Shown: one piece after another, positions 47,874 to 58,120 of the stretch | How positions within the stretch are numbered: position 1 is the stretch's first letter | How the letters are laid out: the number at the start of each line of letters is the position of its first letter | Assembly: GCA_014238965.1 (NCBI GenBank) | Contig: JABAAC010000072.1 | Coordinates: 1-64,000 of the forward strand | DNA length: 64,000 nt | Origin: Phycisphaerales bacterium | GTDB taxonomy: Bacteria > Planctomycetota > Phycisphaerae > Phycisphaerales > SM1A02 | Reading direction: 5' to 3' | Program-made: the position numbers and the translations under genes | Notes under the pieces: generated by a model | The model's database searches: none | What the model was told of the DNA's origin: nothing | The model's input: only the letters and a program-made list of their open reading frames with translations

Positions 47874-49394
47874 CTATCGACTTTCGTAGTTGCCTACAGC
47901 CTCACCTAGTGCGTCTCGCATTGGGGCGAGTAAGTCGCCCCAAGCTTTGTGACGGCCTACAGCAGAGGCGTACAGCGGCCTGCGAACCTGATCTTGGCTC
48001 AGCGTCAGGACCGTTCGCTTCGTTTCCCAGAATCGAAGGCACGCCGCATGAAAGGGCAATCCTACGAAGTCCAGAATTCGTCGAACCTCACCCTCAAGGT
48101 CCTCCACGAGTTGCTCGTAGCGAACCTCGAGCATCGGTAGGGGGCAAGCACTCGCCCAATGAGCCACCAGGCGTTGCGATCGATGCCACTGGCGGGCGAT
48201 GGCTGCTTGATCTGCAGCCCAGGCGTTGGTCTCGGGTGCAAACTTCTGTGTCCAGCAGGAAAGTCCTAGATCCATGGGGTGCCTTGTGCAGTGGATGACA
48301 CGAACTTTGGGCATGAGTAACCCGGCCAAGCCAACAAACATCATGTTCCCCAACTGTTTGTCCACCACCTTGGTGGCCCGTTTACCCGCACGCTTGAGCA
48401 CTTGGACGTATTCGCGGGCCACAGCCGTCAACTGGTGCTCGTTGGTTTCCTGCAAGCATGCAGGAAACGGCAGAGCCGTTCCCAATCGCTGTGGTAAGTG
48501 GGTAGCGAGCGTCGCTAAAGTCTCCAATTCCCCAGCCCCTGCACCATCAGGGTGTGACGCAATGATTTGCTCCACAAGCGTTGATCCACAACGTGGCAGG
48601 CCGACAATCAAAACCGGCAGATCAGTGCTGGATTCGCTTCGGGGTAAGCTCGCCCAGGCCGCGGTTGAAAAGGTCTCGAGCACGGCATCGACCTGACGGT
48701 CTGCCGCGGCATCGGATTGGGCAAGTGTCTCATCCAAGGCTATGTCCCGAGGCACGGACAGCGCGTTGGCCTGGGTGTATGCCGCAGCTGCCGCCTTAAA
48801 GTCCTTGAGGCTTGTGCAGGCATGTCCAAGTTCAAACCACACGGTGCGGCGAACTTCCAGTGGTGCGTCAGTGGCATCTGTATGCCGCTGGACGACCGCT
48901 CTGGCCTTGGCAGCGTCACCCTGGCGTCGCAGGGCCCGGGCGTGAATGCCTGCTAGGACAGGCGTGTCTGGTCCGCTGGAGGCAGTTTCAACGGCTTCGT
49001 CAAAGCGGCCAAGCCGCAAAAGGGCATCCGTTCGTCCTGCAATTGCCGCGTCATAGCCTGGATGGAGTTTGAGGGCCTCGTCATACCGTCCCAGTGCCTC
49101 AGAGGGTCTGCCAATCATCGACTGCACTTCTGCGGCCAAGGCGTGGAAGTCTGCTCGCTTGCGATCGCCGGAAATCGCACGCTGAATCAGCGGGGCGGCC
49201 TCGTCGAATGCTCGGCGGCGTGAAAGAATCTGCGCCAGCATTGCCATGGCTTCATGATCGTTTCGGTGTCGTTTCAGTACGTCTCGAAGCAGTGCCTCGG
49301 CTTGGTCAATAAGTCCAGCACCAATGAGTCGGCCCGCTTCCTCTCGAGTCGCGTTGGAGTTGCTGGGCACGTCAGCCCCGCACCATCTCAGCAT
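47874..49394 (-). CDS. TPR-sulfotransferase family protein
   Basis: TPR repeats then LIVGLPRCGSTLVEQIIASHPDGAGAGELETL (PAPS-binding-like) and HCTRHPMDLGLSCW. Confidence 0.88.
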   Translation of the reverse strand: MLRWCGADVPSNSNATREEAGRLIGAGLIDQAEALLRDVLKRHRNDHEAMAMLAQILSRRRAFDEAAPLIQRAISGDRKRADFHALAAEVQSMIGRPSEALGRYDEALKLHPGYDAAIAGRTDALLRLGRFDEAVETASSGPDTPVLAGIHARALRRQGDAAKARAVVQRHTDATDAPLEVRRTVWFELGHACTSLKDFKAAAAAYTQANALSVPRDIALDETLAQSDAAADRQVDAVLETFSTAAWASLPRSESSTDLPVLIVGLPRCGSTLVEQIIASHPDGAGAGELETLATLATHLPQRLGTALPFPACLQETNEHQLTAVAREYVQVLKRAGKRATKVVDKQLGNMMFVGLAGLLMPKVRVIHCTRHPMDLGLSCWTQKFAPETNAWAADQAAIARQWHRSQRLVAHWASACPLPMLEVRYEQLVEDLEGEVRRILDFVGLPFHAACLRFWETKRTVLTLSQDQVRRPLYASAVGRHKAWGDLLAPMRDALGEAVGNYESR

Positions 49395-50502
49395 TCGTTT
49401 CAAACCGGGCCATGGCACTTAAGAGTTGTTCAATTTGCACAACTGGCTTCATGGTCATCAGTCGACGTCGAAGCGCCGTGACCGTCTTGATCTCAACGGG
49501 GTCCATGAGCAGATCTTCTTTGCGTGTGCCTGACTCGGCCAGATTGATGGCTGGGAACAGTCGCTGATCGGCGATAGATCGATCGAGGATGAGCTCCATG
49601 TTGCCCGTCCCCTTGAACTCCTCAAAGATCACCTGATCGGCGCGTGATCCTGTGTCAACGAGGCACGTCGACAGAATCGTCAGCGAGCCACCTTCTTCGG
49701 CCTTTCTTGCAGCACCGAAGAGTTGCTTGGGTACTTCCATCGCCTTTGAGTCAAGCCCACCACTCATGGTTCGTCCGCTGCTGCCATATTTTCGTGAGTT
49801 ATTGAAAGCGCGGCCGAGCCGTGTCAGTGAGTCCAGCAGTAACACAACATCAAGGCCTGCTTCGAGCATGCGTTTTGATCGATCGACGGCGTGCAAGGCG
49901 AGTTCGATGTGTCGGTCATTGGGTTCATCGTTGGATGATGCCAACACTTCCGCGGGCACATTACGACGAAAGTCGGTGACCTCTTCAGGTCGTTCATCGA
50001 TCAACAACGCAACCAACTCCACGTCTGGGTGGTTGTGGTGAATACCGTGGGCGATCTGCTGTAGCAATACCGTCTTGCCAGCCTTAGGTGGTGACACGAT
50101 CAGTCCTCGTGTGCCGTAGCCAATAGGGCAAAACAGATCGATCAAGCGGCATGCGGGAGGGCAGCCTTTGTACTCCAGGGTCATACGCGGTGAGGGGTCG
50201 ACTGGAGTCAACTCAAGGAAAGTCTTGCGAGCTTGCCACTCATCGGGTGCCATGCCTTCAATTTGCACCAACTCTTCTACGACAGGCCGAGCGGCACCGC
50301 GAGGTTTACCAGAGCGCCGTCGAGGTCGCCGATGGGTGACCGTAGCTTCAATGCGCATGCCTTCGCGCAGCGCATAGGACTCCGCCAGCTGTGGCGGCAC
50401 GAGTGGGTCGTCGTTTGTTGCAACGGCGCCGCTGTCGATTTGCCTGAGCCGGCACTCCTGGGGTGAAACCCAGTCGAGAATGCCCGTAACGGTGTCTGAC
50501 AT
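49372..50502 (-). CDS. rho: transcription termination factor Rho (short, divergent N-terminus)
   Basis: GLIVSPPKAGKTVLLQQIAHGI, LLIDERPEEVTDFRR, LLDSLTRLGRAFN, LVDTGSRADQVIFEEFKGTGNMEL. Confidence 0.92.
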   Translation of the reverse strand: MSDTVTGILDWVSPQECRLRQIDSGAVATNDDPLVPPQLAESYALREGMRIEATVTHRRPRRRSGKPRGAARPVVEELVQIEGMAPDEWQARKTFLELTPVDPSPRMTLEYKGCPPACRLIDLFCPIGYGTRGLIVSPPKAGKTVLLQQIAHGIHHNHPDVELVALLIDERPEEVTDFRRNVPAEVLASSNDEPNDRHIELALHAVDRSKRMLEAGLDVVLLLDSLTRLGRAFNNSRKYGSSGRTMSGGLDSKAMEVPKQLFGAARKAEEGGSLTILSTCLVDTGSRADQVIFEEFKGTGNMELILDRSIADQRLFPAINLAESGTRKEDLLMDPVEIKTVTALRRRLMTMKPVVQIEQLLSAMARFETNAEMVRG

Positions 50503-50626
50503 GGTTGGATGGGCGCCGCGGTCGAAGGTGGTGCGTGATTGTGCAACCGATCCTTGTGCCCGACGCTTGCGCCTATTGGAGCAGGACCGCAGCGGTAGGT
50601 CAACTGCTCAAGTGGTAGATGGGCTC

Positions 50627-51598
50627 TCAGCAAGCCTTTGGGGTGGATTCGCCGTGCTGGGCCAGCCTTGATGCGGTTGAGGCGTTGTGCAGCAGCAAAG
50701 CGATATTTGCTCGCAGCGAAGCTCCATTGGATCTTTGGGCCATATCTTCAAGGAGGGCCGGAGTTCGCAGCGGGCCCGTGGCGTGAACTGCATGCTCAGT
50801 TTCCTCAGCAAGCGCAGTAGCACTATTGAGGTCCATTGCGGTGGAGGCGGGGGGGTCTTGTGCAAGCACCACGCCGCCACCTCCAAGAGCCCAGTGCGAG
50901 TGCAGGATTGACGCAACATCGTCGCTGGCGTCCTCAATGGCCGGTGCGTCAGGGCCGCCAGGGGACAAGAAGGCTGGCAAGGTGCCACAGCCCAGCCCAA
51001 GCAATGGCACGCCGAGTGTTTGCAGGGCCTCTGCCGTGGCATGCGTGTCCAAGATCGACTTTGCACCCGCGCATACCACTGCGCAGGGCACACGCGAGAG
51101 CAGCAGTAGATCTGAAGACACATCGGGGCGGTCTTGCCAATTGCGATGAACGCCACCAATGCCGCCCGTTGCGAACCAGCGAATGTGAATGCCGTCCTTT
51201 GCGGCCGCTTGGATTAACTGCAGTGTGCCACCAACAGTTGTGCCCGCGCTTGAGCCACGGGCGATGTGCATCGCAATGGAATCCGCCGCGGCTTTGGCAG
51301 GCGGGGCCTCAGCAAGCGATGCGCACTGGTCGTCATCGAGTCCAATCCAAGGTTGTCCGTCCAAGACGCCACACACTGCCGGGACCGCACCAGCATCACG
51401 GACAGCCTTCGCTATGGCATTGCAGGTGGCCAGATGCAACGCCGCGGAATCGTCAATATCAGCGGGACACGGTCCATGGCTCGTGTTCCACGGTGCGCGA
51501 GGCAGACCACAGGTGAGCACGGCCGTTTCCAAGGCCACGAGGGGCCGCTTGTGCTTGATAGCCTCGGCGACGTCGGAGCCAATGTGAATAGTCGTCAC
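50627..51598 (-). CDS. psuG: pseudouridine-5'-phosphate glycosidase
   Basis: ALETAVLTCGLPR, GTTVGGTLQLIQAAAKDGIHIRWFATGGIGGVHR. Confidence 0.88.
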   Translation of the reverse strand: MTTIHIGSDVAEAIKHKRPLVALETAVLTCGLPRAPWNTSHGPCPADIDDSAALHLATCNAIAKAVRDAGAVPAVCGVLDGQPWIGLDDDQCASLAEAPPAKAAADSIAMHIARGSSAGTTVGGTLQLIQAAAKDGIHIRWFATGGIGGVHRNWQDRPDVSSDLLLLSRVPCAVVCAGAKSILDTHATAEALQTLGVPLLGLGCGTLPAFLSPGGPDAPAIEDASDDVASILHSHWALGGGGVVLAQDPPASTAMDLNSATALAEETEHAVHATGPLRTPALLEDMAQRSNGASLRANIALLLHNASTASRLAQHGESTPKAC

Positions 51599-52938
51599 GA
51601 TCGACGAGTGCGAAGCCGCCCGCCCATGCCCTTGCGAGGAAGCGCAGTGGGCACGATGCCCCCGGGGAACTTGGCGTCATCTGCCGCGGCTTGGGCGTTG
51701 GGGAGTTTGTTGATCTTGCGAGACTTGTTCTCAACTTCCGCAGCCTTGGCCTTGGCCTGCGCCTCTTGGCGACGCCGATCCCTTTCCGGTGGTGGAGAGT
51801 CTTTGAAGTCGTCGTAGCTGTCTTCGTGAATTTCGGTATTCGTCAGTTCCATAATGCCGTCGACCAGTGCGCCCTGATCGGGTGTGACGAACATGATGGC
51901 TTGGCCATCACAGCCCGCTCGTGCCGTTCGGCCGATGCGATGCACATACACCTCCGGGTCATCGGGGACGTCGTAGTTTACGACATGCGAAATGCCCTTG
52001 ACGTCGATACCACGTGCGGCGAGGTCTGACGCCACAATTACGTGTACTTTGCCCTCTCGCAACTGCTCCATCACGCGGTCGCGTTGATTCTGAGCCATGT
52101 CGGCGTGCAATGTTTTGGCGTCGATCTTCTTGTGGGTCAGGTGTTCGGCGACCTTGTCGACTGTTGCCTTCGTTCGGCAAAAAACCAACATCAAGTTTGG
52201 CTTTTCACGATCGACAATCATTTTGAGCAGCCGCCGTTTATCCCATGGCTGCACGGCCATGAATCTCTGATTGACCTGTGACACGGTCAGGCTTTTTGCC
52301 TCAACTGTGGATAGATCCACCGGGTTGTCCATGTATTGCCGTGCCAATTTTTGGATTTCCGGTGAAATCGTCGCTGACACGAAGACGGTTTGGTGCGGTT
52401 GCTTGATTGCGCCGAGGATCTTTCGAATGTCCTCTCGGAATCCGATGTCGAGCATGCGATCGACTTCGTCAAGCATTGCGATCTTCAGAAACTTGTATGG
52501 CAGTAATCGCCGCTGATTCATGTCCATGATGCGACCAGGTGTGCCGACAATGATCTGTGGGTTACGTTCGAGTTTCTTGGCTTGGATGGTGATTTTCTGG
52601 CCGCCATACACGGGCACGGTGCGCAGTCCCGTGTGCTTGCCAATCACGTCGATCTCGCGAGCAACCTGTACGGCGAGCTCACGCGTGGGCACAAGCACCA
52701 ATGCGCCGAACTTGTCCGATTCAGTCAATTGATTCAGGACAGGAATACCAAATGCAGCGGTTTTGCCCGTGCCGGTCTTGGACTGTCCAAGAATATCTTT
52801 GCCTTCAATTGCCAAGGGAATGAGTTGCGACTGCACGTGCGTGGGATGCTCGAATCCCATCTCGGTGATGCCTTGCAGAACTTCTTTGCGTAAGCCGAGC
52901 GACGCGAAAGTCGTATCGGTGTCAAAAATTTCGTTCAT
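51595..52938 (-). CDS. DEAD-box ATP-dependent RNA helicase (RhlE-like)
   Basis: GQSKTGTGKTAAFGIPVL, PTRELAVQ, MLDEVDRMLDIGF (variant DEVD), SATIS, HRIGRTARAG. Confidence 0.93.
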   Translation of the reverse strand: MNEIFDTDTTFASLGLRKEVLQGITEMGFEHPTHVQSQLIPLAIEGKDILGQSKTGTGKTAAFGIPVLNQLTESDKFGALVLVPTRELAVQVAREIDVIGKHTGLRTVPVYGGQKITIQAKKLERNPQIIVGTPGRIMDMNQRRLLPYKFLKIAMLDEVDRMLDIGFREDIRKILGAIKQPHQTVFVSATISPEIQKLARQYMDNPVDLSTVEAKSLTVSQVNQRFMAVQPWDKRRLLKMIVDREKPNLMLVFCRTKATVDKVAEHLTHKKIDAKTLHADMAQNQRDRVMEQLREGKVHVIVASDLAARGIDVKGISHVVNYDVPDDPEVYVHRIGRTARAGCDGQAIMFVTPDQGALVDGIMELTNTEIHEDSYDDFKDSPPPERDRRRQEAQAKAKAAEVENKSRKINKLPNAQAAADDAKFPGGIVPTALPRKGMGGRLRTRRS

Positions 52939-53157
52939 GTTTGATCCATGCCCGGGATGGGCCATTTGGATGGTCACTCGGGTTGTAGTCGTGCCCAAGT
53001 CAATGTCTAAGGTTGTGCAGGCTCGGCAGCTCATGATCCGCCACAGCGTTGCGTGAACCGCTCATGATACGATCGACCACGCGACGATACAACGACTGGG
53101 GCAATTCGGGTCGCTTCGGGCCCACCGCTCCATCCACACACACTGAATAGGCATTGG

Positions 53158-54333
53158 ATGCACGCTGACAGCACACTTGACATCGATTTAGCCGCCATTC
53201 GACGAAATGCAGGTCGCTTTCGCCGCGGCTGTGGCCAACGGCGTGCTCTTTGCGGTGTCGTAAAGGCTGATGCCTACGGCCTAGGTGCCACTGCCATTGG
53301 GCCCGTGCTGGAGTCAGCGGGTTGGGACATGCTTGCGGTCCACCGCATCGACGAGGCGCTGGCATTGCTCGATCATGTCCATGTGCCGCTGCTTGTCTTG
53401 GGGCCAGTTCGGGGCTTGAGCCCACTGCATCCCCTTGCGATGCCTTTGTCCGAGGGTCGCATCGAGTTGTGTGTGCAGGATGTAGAGGGGCTCAACGACG
53501 CTCGATCGTTGGGGCAGTCCATGGGTCGCCCCATTGCAGTACACCTTGAGGTAGATACCGGCATGGGTCGAGGCGTCGAGTTGGAAGCAGTGCCTTCCAT
53601 TCTCCGCGGGTTGCTTGCGGATCAACGACTGGAAGCCGCCGGCGTTATGACTCACTTTACGGCCGCAAGCGACATTGCTTGCGCCCGTCGTCAATATGCG
53701 AAGTTTGATCAGAGCATGCTGACTATGCGTCGTCGATTACCTGTTGGGTGTCGTCGCCATGCCGCTGCGACAACTGCCACATTGCTCGATTCAAATCTCC
53801 GGGGCGACATGGTGCGCATCGGGCTTGGTTGGGTTGGTCATGCCGTTGGCGTTGATCGGCCAACTGTTGGAGATGAGCCGCTTGAAGGGGCCCTTCGGTG
53901 GACGAGCCGCGTCGCTTCCATACGCAGTGTTCCACGCGGCACACCGCTTGGGTATGGATCGCGACACATTTGCCTGCGCGATACACGCATCGCCATGCTT
54001 CCTGTTGGCTATGCCGATGGGCTGCCCGTGCAAGCCATTGGACATTCACTTTCAATGCTTGACGCGACTGGGACATGTGTTTGCACAGCCAAGGTTGTGG
54101 GTACTGTCGCGATGGACCAGGTGCTGCTTGACGTCACGCATGCGCCTGCCGGAGCGGTATCGGTTGGCACCACCGTGCAAGTTTTTGACGGCACGTCGCT
54201 GGGGGCCTTCGCCTTGGCGATGGGGCTGCAGCCGCATCATCTGTTGACGGCGATCGGGCCGCGGGTCCATAGACGCATTGCCGATCGAGCGCAGGCGGGA
54301 AACGCACAGGCATCACAGGCCGCTGCGGGCTGA
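53158..54333 (+). CDS. alr: alanine racemase
   Basis: VVKADAYGLGA (PLP Lys), HLEVDTGMGRGV, MLPVGYADGLP. Confidence 0.92.
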   Translation: MHADSTLDIDLAAIRRNAGRFRRGCGQRRALCGVVKADAYGLGATAIGPVLESAGWDMLAVHRIDEALALLDHVHVPLLVLGPVRGLSPLHPLAMPLSEGRIELCVQDVEGLNDARSLGQSMGRPIAVHLEVDTGMGRGVELEAVPSILRGLLADQRLEAAGVMTHFTAASDIACARRQYAKFDQSMLTMRRRLPVGCRRHAAATTATLLDSNLRGDMVRIGLGWVGHAVGVDRPTVGDEPLEGALRWTSRVASIRSVPRGTPLGYGSRHICLRDTRIAMLPVGYADGLPVQAIGHSLSMLDATGTCVCTAKVVGTVAMDQVLLDVTHAPAGAVSVGTTVQVFDGTSLGAFALAMGLQPHHLLTAIGPRVHRRIADRAQAGNAQASQAAAG

Positions 54334-54558
54334 TTGCCTTCTCCATTTGATTCGATTCGAACAATGCTCATTCGCTCGCATCGAAGTTCGCCTTTGAGCC
54401 ATTACATGTGCTTGAGTGATCCACCATCGGCCCCTTTTCTCGTACACAGCCCAGTGTGCTGGGGGGGTAGTATGTAGGCTTATCAACCAACAGCCTTGGT
54501 CTACTGGTGGACACAAGCGCATCTGGTTATGGATTTGGATCGAGAAGGGAATACACGT

Positions 54559-55542
54559 ATGCGATGCGCAATGATGAATCGGACATGGGGCACACTCTGC
54601 CTCGTACTTACGCTCTTAGTTGTTGGCTGCAGCGACTCAAGCAGTTCCTCGTACTCCGGGCCAACGGCTTTGCCCGAGGCCGTTAGCGATGCGGCTCGCA
54701 ATGGCACTCCTGCAGTTGCGTGGAACGTGCTTCCAAACACTTGGCGAAGTCAGGCCGATGGGCTCGTACATGACTTTGCCAAGGTGGTCCCGGCAACGCT
54801 GTATGACAAGGCCATGTCTACCATGGGCAAGTTGGCCTCCGTGCTCGCGTCCAAAAAGTCGTTTGTGCTTAACTCAACGATGGTCAAGGCGGGCATGGCT
54901 CAACTCACTTCTGCGCAGCAGTTGCAGGTCAATCAGACCTATGACGTTGTGGTGGCATTCGTAAATGCGATTGCTTCCAGCGATCTCCGCACAACCGACA
55001 CGCTGAGTAGGGCAACTGTGTCGGGCTTGCTCGAACAGGTGGGTCCACCCGCGCACACAATGATGATCACAATGGTGACATTTGCGTCGCAGTCAACGGG
55101 TAGTGATGCCCAGCAGGCCAAGATCGTGCTTGCGGTAGTCGAGGCAATCAAGAATCTCACGGCCAAAGTTGACAGCCAAACAGGTACGAGCGCGGAGATT
55201 TCCATCTCCCTTCCTGGCTTGCCTGCCCAAGCGGCTCTCGGCCCTGTGGGCTCTGATGGCATGTTCAAATTGCCGATGTCTGAAGTTGGCGGCAGTTGGG
55301 TGCCCTTGCCTCTTGTGTCACAGTGGCCACAGGGCATTGCTGAAGCTAAGGCAAACATCGCCACGATGGCGAGGCAAATTGCCCCGGACAACGCTCAGTC
55401 CAAGCAGACACAGATGATGGCCCAGATGGGTTTGGGCATGTTTGAAACGGCGCTTGATGGCATGGCCAAGGCCACAACACAGGCTGAATTCGATCAGTCC
55501 ATCGCCGGGCTCGCGGGATTAATGGGCGGACTAGGTAACTGA
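54559..55542 (+). CDS. putative lipoprotein of unknown function
   Basis: Lipobox-like LCLVLTLLVVGCSDSSSSS. Confidence 0.6.
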   Translation: MRCAMMNRTWGTLCLVLTLLVVGCSDSSSSSYSGPTALPEAVSDAARNGTPAVAWNVLPNTWRSQADGLVHDFAKVVPATLYDKAMSTMGKLASVLASKKSFVLNSTMVKAGMAQLTSAQQLQVNQTYDVVVAFVNAIASSDLRTTDTLSRATVSGLLEQVGPPAHTMMITMVTFASQSTGSDAQQAKIVLAVVEAIKNLTAKVDSQTGTSAEISISLPGLPAQAALGPVGSDGMFKLPMSEVGGSWVPLPLVSQWPQGIAEAKANIATMARQIAPDNAQSKQTQMMAQMGLGMFETALDGMAKATTQAEFDQSIAGLAGLMGGLGN

Positions 55543-55570
55543 CTCGACAGATTGCTTTGGCGAAACTTCA

Positions 55571-56437
55571 ATGACTACGTTAGCTGCATCGATGACCCCG
55601 CCTCGGGCTGCATCTACTGAGCGAGATGTCTTGCGCGTTGGCGCGGTGCCGTACCTGAATGCGTGGCCAGTGACTTGGGGGCTTGGCAAACTCAGCAATT
55701 GGGCTACATCGTCCGCGGTACCGAGTGAGTTAGCCACGCAGCTCACATCAGGTGCTATTGACATGGCACTCGGATCATCAATTGATGCTATGCGCATCGA
55801 TCCAGCTCCCATTGTTTTGCCCGCTGCGCCCATCGCCAGCGACGGTCCAACATTAACGGTGAAAATTGCCTCGCGGGTGCCTGCTGAGCGTCTTAGGGCC
55901 CTCTACTGCGATACCGACAGTCATACGAGTGTGGCGCTTGCAACCATTTTGCTTCGCGAAGTGTGGGGGATTGATCCAGTGATTGAGTCATTTGACGCTC
56001 GCTGTCACAAAGGTGATTGGCCTGAGTCGGTGCTGCTCATCGGCGACAAGGTGATCACCGACCCACTGCCAGCTGACACATGGGCGTATGACATTGATTT
56101 GGGCGAAGTGTGGACTCGCACAACGGGCTTGCCCTTTGTGTTTGCCGTGTGGATGCTGCATCCGTCACGTGCGGATGAAGCGAACGCAGTATGCGCTGTG
56201 TTGGATCGTCAACAACGCGCCAACAGTATGCGGTTCGAATCGATGGTGGCGCACGGCGCCCGTGATCATGGCTGGCCAGTAGACCTCGCTCGGCGATATC
56301 TGTCGCAGCATCTGACCTATCGATTTGACGCGTCACATCGTGCGGGGCTGGAGCTTTTCATCGCGAAGTGCCGTGAGCACGAATTGGTCGATGCCGATCG
56401 AACGTTGCGCATGCACACTTGGCCCATGGGGGTATGA
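55571..56437 (+). CDS. mqnA: chorismate dehydratase, futalosine menaquinone pathway
   Basis: RVGAVPYLNAWPVTWGL, VPSELATQLTSGAIDMALGSSIDAM, VLLIGDKVITDP. Confidence 0.85.
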   Translation: MTTLAASMTPPRAASTERDVLRVGAVPYLNAWPVTWGLGKLSNWATSSAVPSELATQLTSGAIDMALGSSIDAMRIDPAPIVLPAAPIASDGPTLTVKIASRVPAERLRALYCDTDSHTSVALATILLREVWGIDPVIESFDARCHKGDWPESVLLIGDKVITDPLPADTWAYDIDLGEVWTRTTGLPFVFAVWMLHPSRADEANAVCAVLDRQQRANSMRFESMVAHGARDHGWPVDLARRYLSQHLTYRFDASHRAGLELFIAKCREHELVDADRTLRMHTWPMGV

Positions 56438-56444
56438 TCGATCG

Positions 56445-58049
56445 ATGCCGCGCCGTCCGTCGTTTCGGTCCAGTGCGATAGAAGACCTTAATCGGCAACT
56501 GGCCTTTGCGCCCCAAGCGGTGCAGCGAACGAGGTTGGAAGCCGCGGAATCGCTCATTCGATCGATTGATGCGAATCGACAGTATCCAATCGACTTTGTC
56601 ACTTTCAAGTTGACGGGGTATCGGCCCGACGACTCTGCGCAAGAGCACGTTGTCGGAACAATCCTTCGAGCAGATTTGGTGACCATGATTCAGGTGGCGT
56701 CTCGTTTGTGTCCGTTGGTGTGTGATGGTGAACGTGGGCATCCACTTGACGTAGATGCCGTGGCTGCTCGCTTGGGCTGTACGCGACGGTCGTTGCGGAC
56801 GCTTCGTCCACGGGGCCTCGTCTTCTGGTGGACCAGTCGATGCGGCCATCCACAGAAGCTTGGGTGTCCCCCTGACATGCTGGAGTGGTTCGCCCGTGAG
56901 ATGCAAACAGCTGCGCCCAAGCGGCTGGACAAAGCGCAGAGAGAACAGCTTGAAACGGCAGCATCAGCCTATATGGCAAGAGCAAGCACGCAAGTGACAC
57001 TTGCCGATGTTACTCGGCATGTCGCAGCAACGCAGCAGTTGGGCCCTGATGTTGTGCGCGGTGTGTTGCGGCGTGCAGTTGATGCAGGCCGAGTGAACTT
57101 GCCCCGGGCAAAGCGACTGCAGCGACGGGATGGTCGCTTGGCCTTGCGAGCGGTTCGACATGGCTTGCCAGTGTCGTCCATTGCGAGCCGTCTTTCGATC
57201 AGTGTTTCAAGCGTGCATCGGTCGCTCCAACGGGAGCGTTTGGCATTGTTCGTGCGATATCTGGCGCGGCCATGTATGGCTATCGACCCAACATCGAAGT
57301 TCGATGTACCTTCGGTTCCACCGCCACGGTTGAGGTGGGACTGCACGATGCTTCTGAATCCACCGAATACGTCCACTGTGATCAAAGGTGTCGGGACCAG
57401 TGAGGCCAACCTCAAAGCAATTGCAGCCTCCATGGGGCATTTGCAGTTGCTTGTCAAGGCTGCCGACCCCCGCGGATCCATCGATGCCTGGGCGGCGATC
57501 GATGCCAGTTTGATGGAACTCACGCGGCGTTGGTGGGGCGTGCTGGTTGGTTTGAGGCCATCGATCGAAGCAGGACTCAGTGGCTGGTCGGGCAAACCCG
57601 TGTCGGAGATTCCAACTGCTGTGATCAGTGCGCTTCTTCCAGGGCTCGTAGACGTCGCCATCGCCACACTCAGACGAGCCCAAGTGGGGGATGCCAAGCG
57701 GTTGCCAGATCGCACCCGCAGTGCGATTGATCGTGTGCTGATCAATCCAGCAACACACATTCAATCGCGGACAGCCCATACGCCTCAAGGCGTGTTTCTG
57801 CTTCGGCATACGCCGTGGCGATTGCTATTGCCGGATCCTCGCTGGGAGCGGGCGATTGGTCGGTTGTCGGAGTCTGACGCCGCGCTTGCAATGGAGCGGT
57901 TTGGTTTGCATGGTGCGTCATTACACAGTGCAACGCAGTGCGCCAAGGCACGCGGGTGCAGTGTGCAGGCGATTTCCGCTCGAACAAGTTGGCTGCGTGG
58001 GCAACTACACCACCACTCAAGGTCACTTCGCAACCTCCACGACAGTTGA
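56445..58049 (+). CDS. divergent sigma-70-like / HTH protein
   Basis: HTH-like SSIASRLSISVSSVHRSLQRERL and a C-terminal region-4-like segment ALAMERFGLHGASLHSATQCAKARGCSVQAISARTSWLRGQL. Confidence 0.55.
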   Translation: MPRRPSFRSSAIEDLNRQLAFAPQAVQRTRLEAAESLIRSIDANRQYPIDFVTFKLTGYRPDDSAQEHVVGTILRADLVTMIQVASRLCPLVCDGERGHPLDVDAVAARLGCTRRSLRTLRPRGLVFWWTSRCGHPQKLGCPPDMLEWFAREMQTAAPKRLDKAQREQLETAASAYMARASTQVTLADVTRHVAATQQLGPDVVRGVLRRAVDAGRVNLPRAKRLQRRDGRLALRAVRHGLPVSSIASRLSISVSSVHRSLQRERLALFVRYLARPCMAIDPTSKFDVPSVPPPRLRWDCTMLLNPPNTSTVIKGVGTSEANLKAIAASMGHLQLLVKAADPRGSIDAWAAIDASLMELTRRWWGVLVGLRPSIEAGLSGWSGKPVSEIPTAVISALLPGLVDVAIATLRRAQVGDAKRLPDRTRSAIDRVLINPATHIQSRTAHTPQGVFLLRHTPWRLLLPDPRWERAIGRLSESDAALAMERFGLHGASLHSATQCAKARGCSVQAISARTSWLRGQLHHHSRSLRNLHDS

Positions 58050-58054
58050 GGATG

Positions 58055-58095
58055 GCTAAAAAGACCAGAACGGCGAGAGATGACTCGCCGTTCTG
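58055..58095 (-). terminator. intrinsic terminator downstream of rpsI (minus strand)
   Basis: CAGAACGGCGAG/CTCGCCGTTCTG 12-bp stem; on the minus strand followed by GTCTTTTTAG. Confidence 0.75.
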
Positions 58096-58120
58096 AGTAG
58101 ATTCGAGTTGTACGTTTGAC

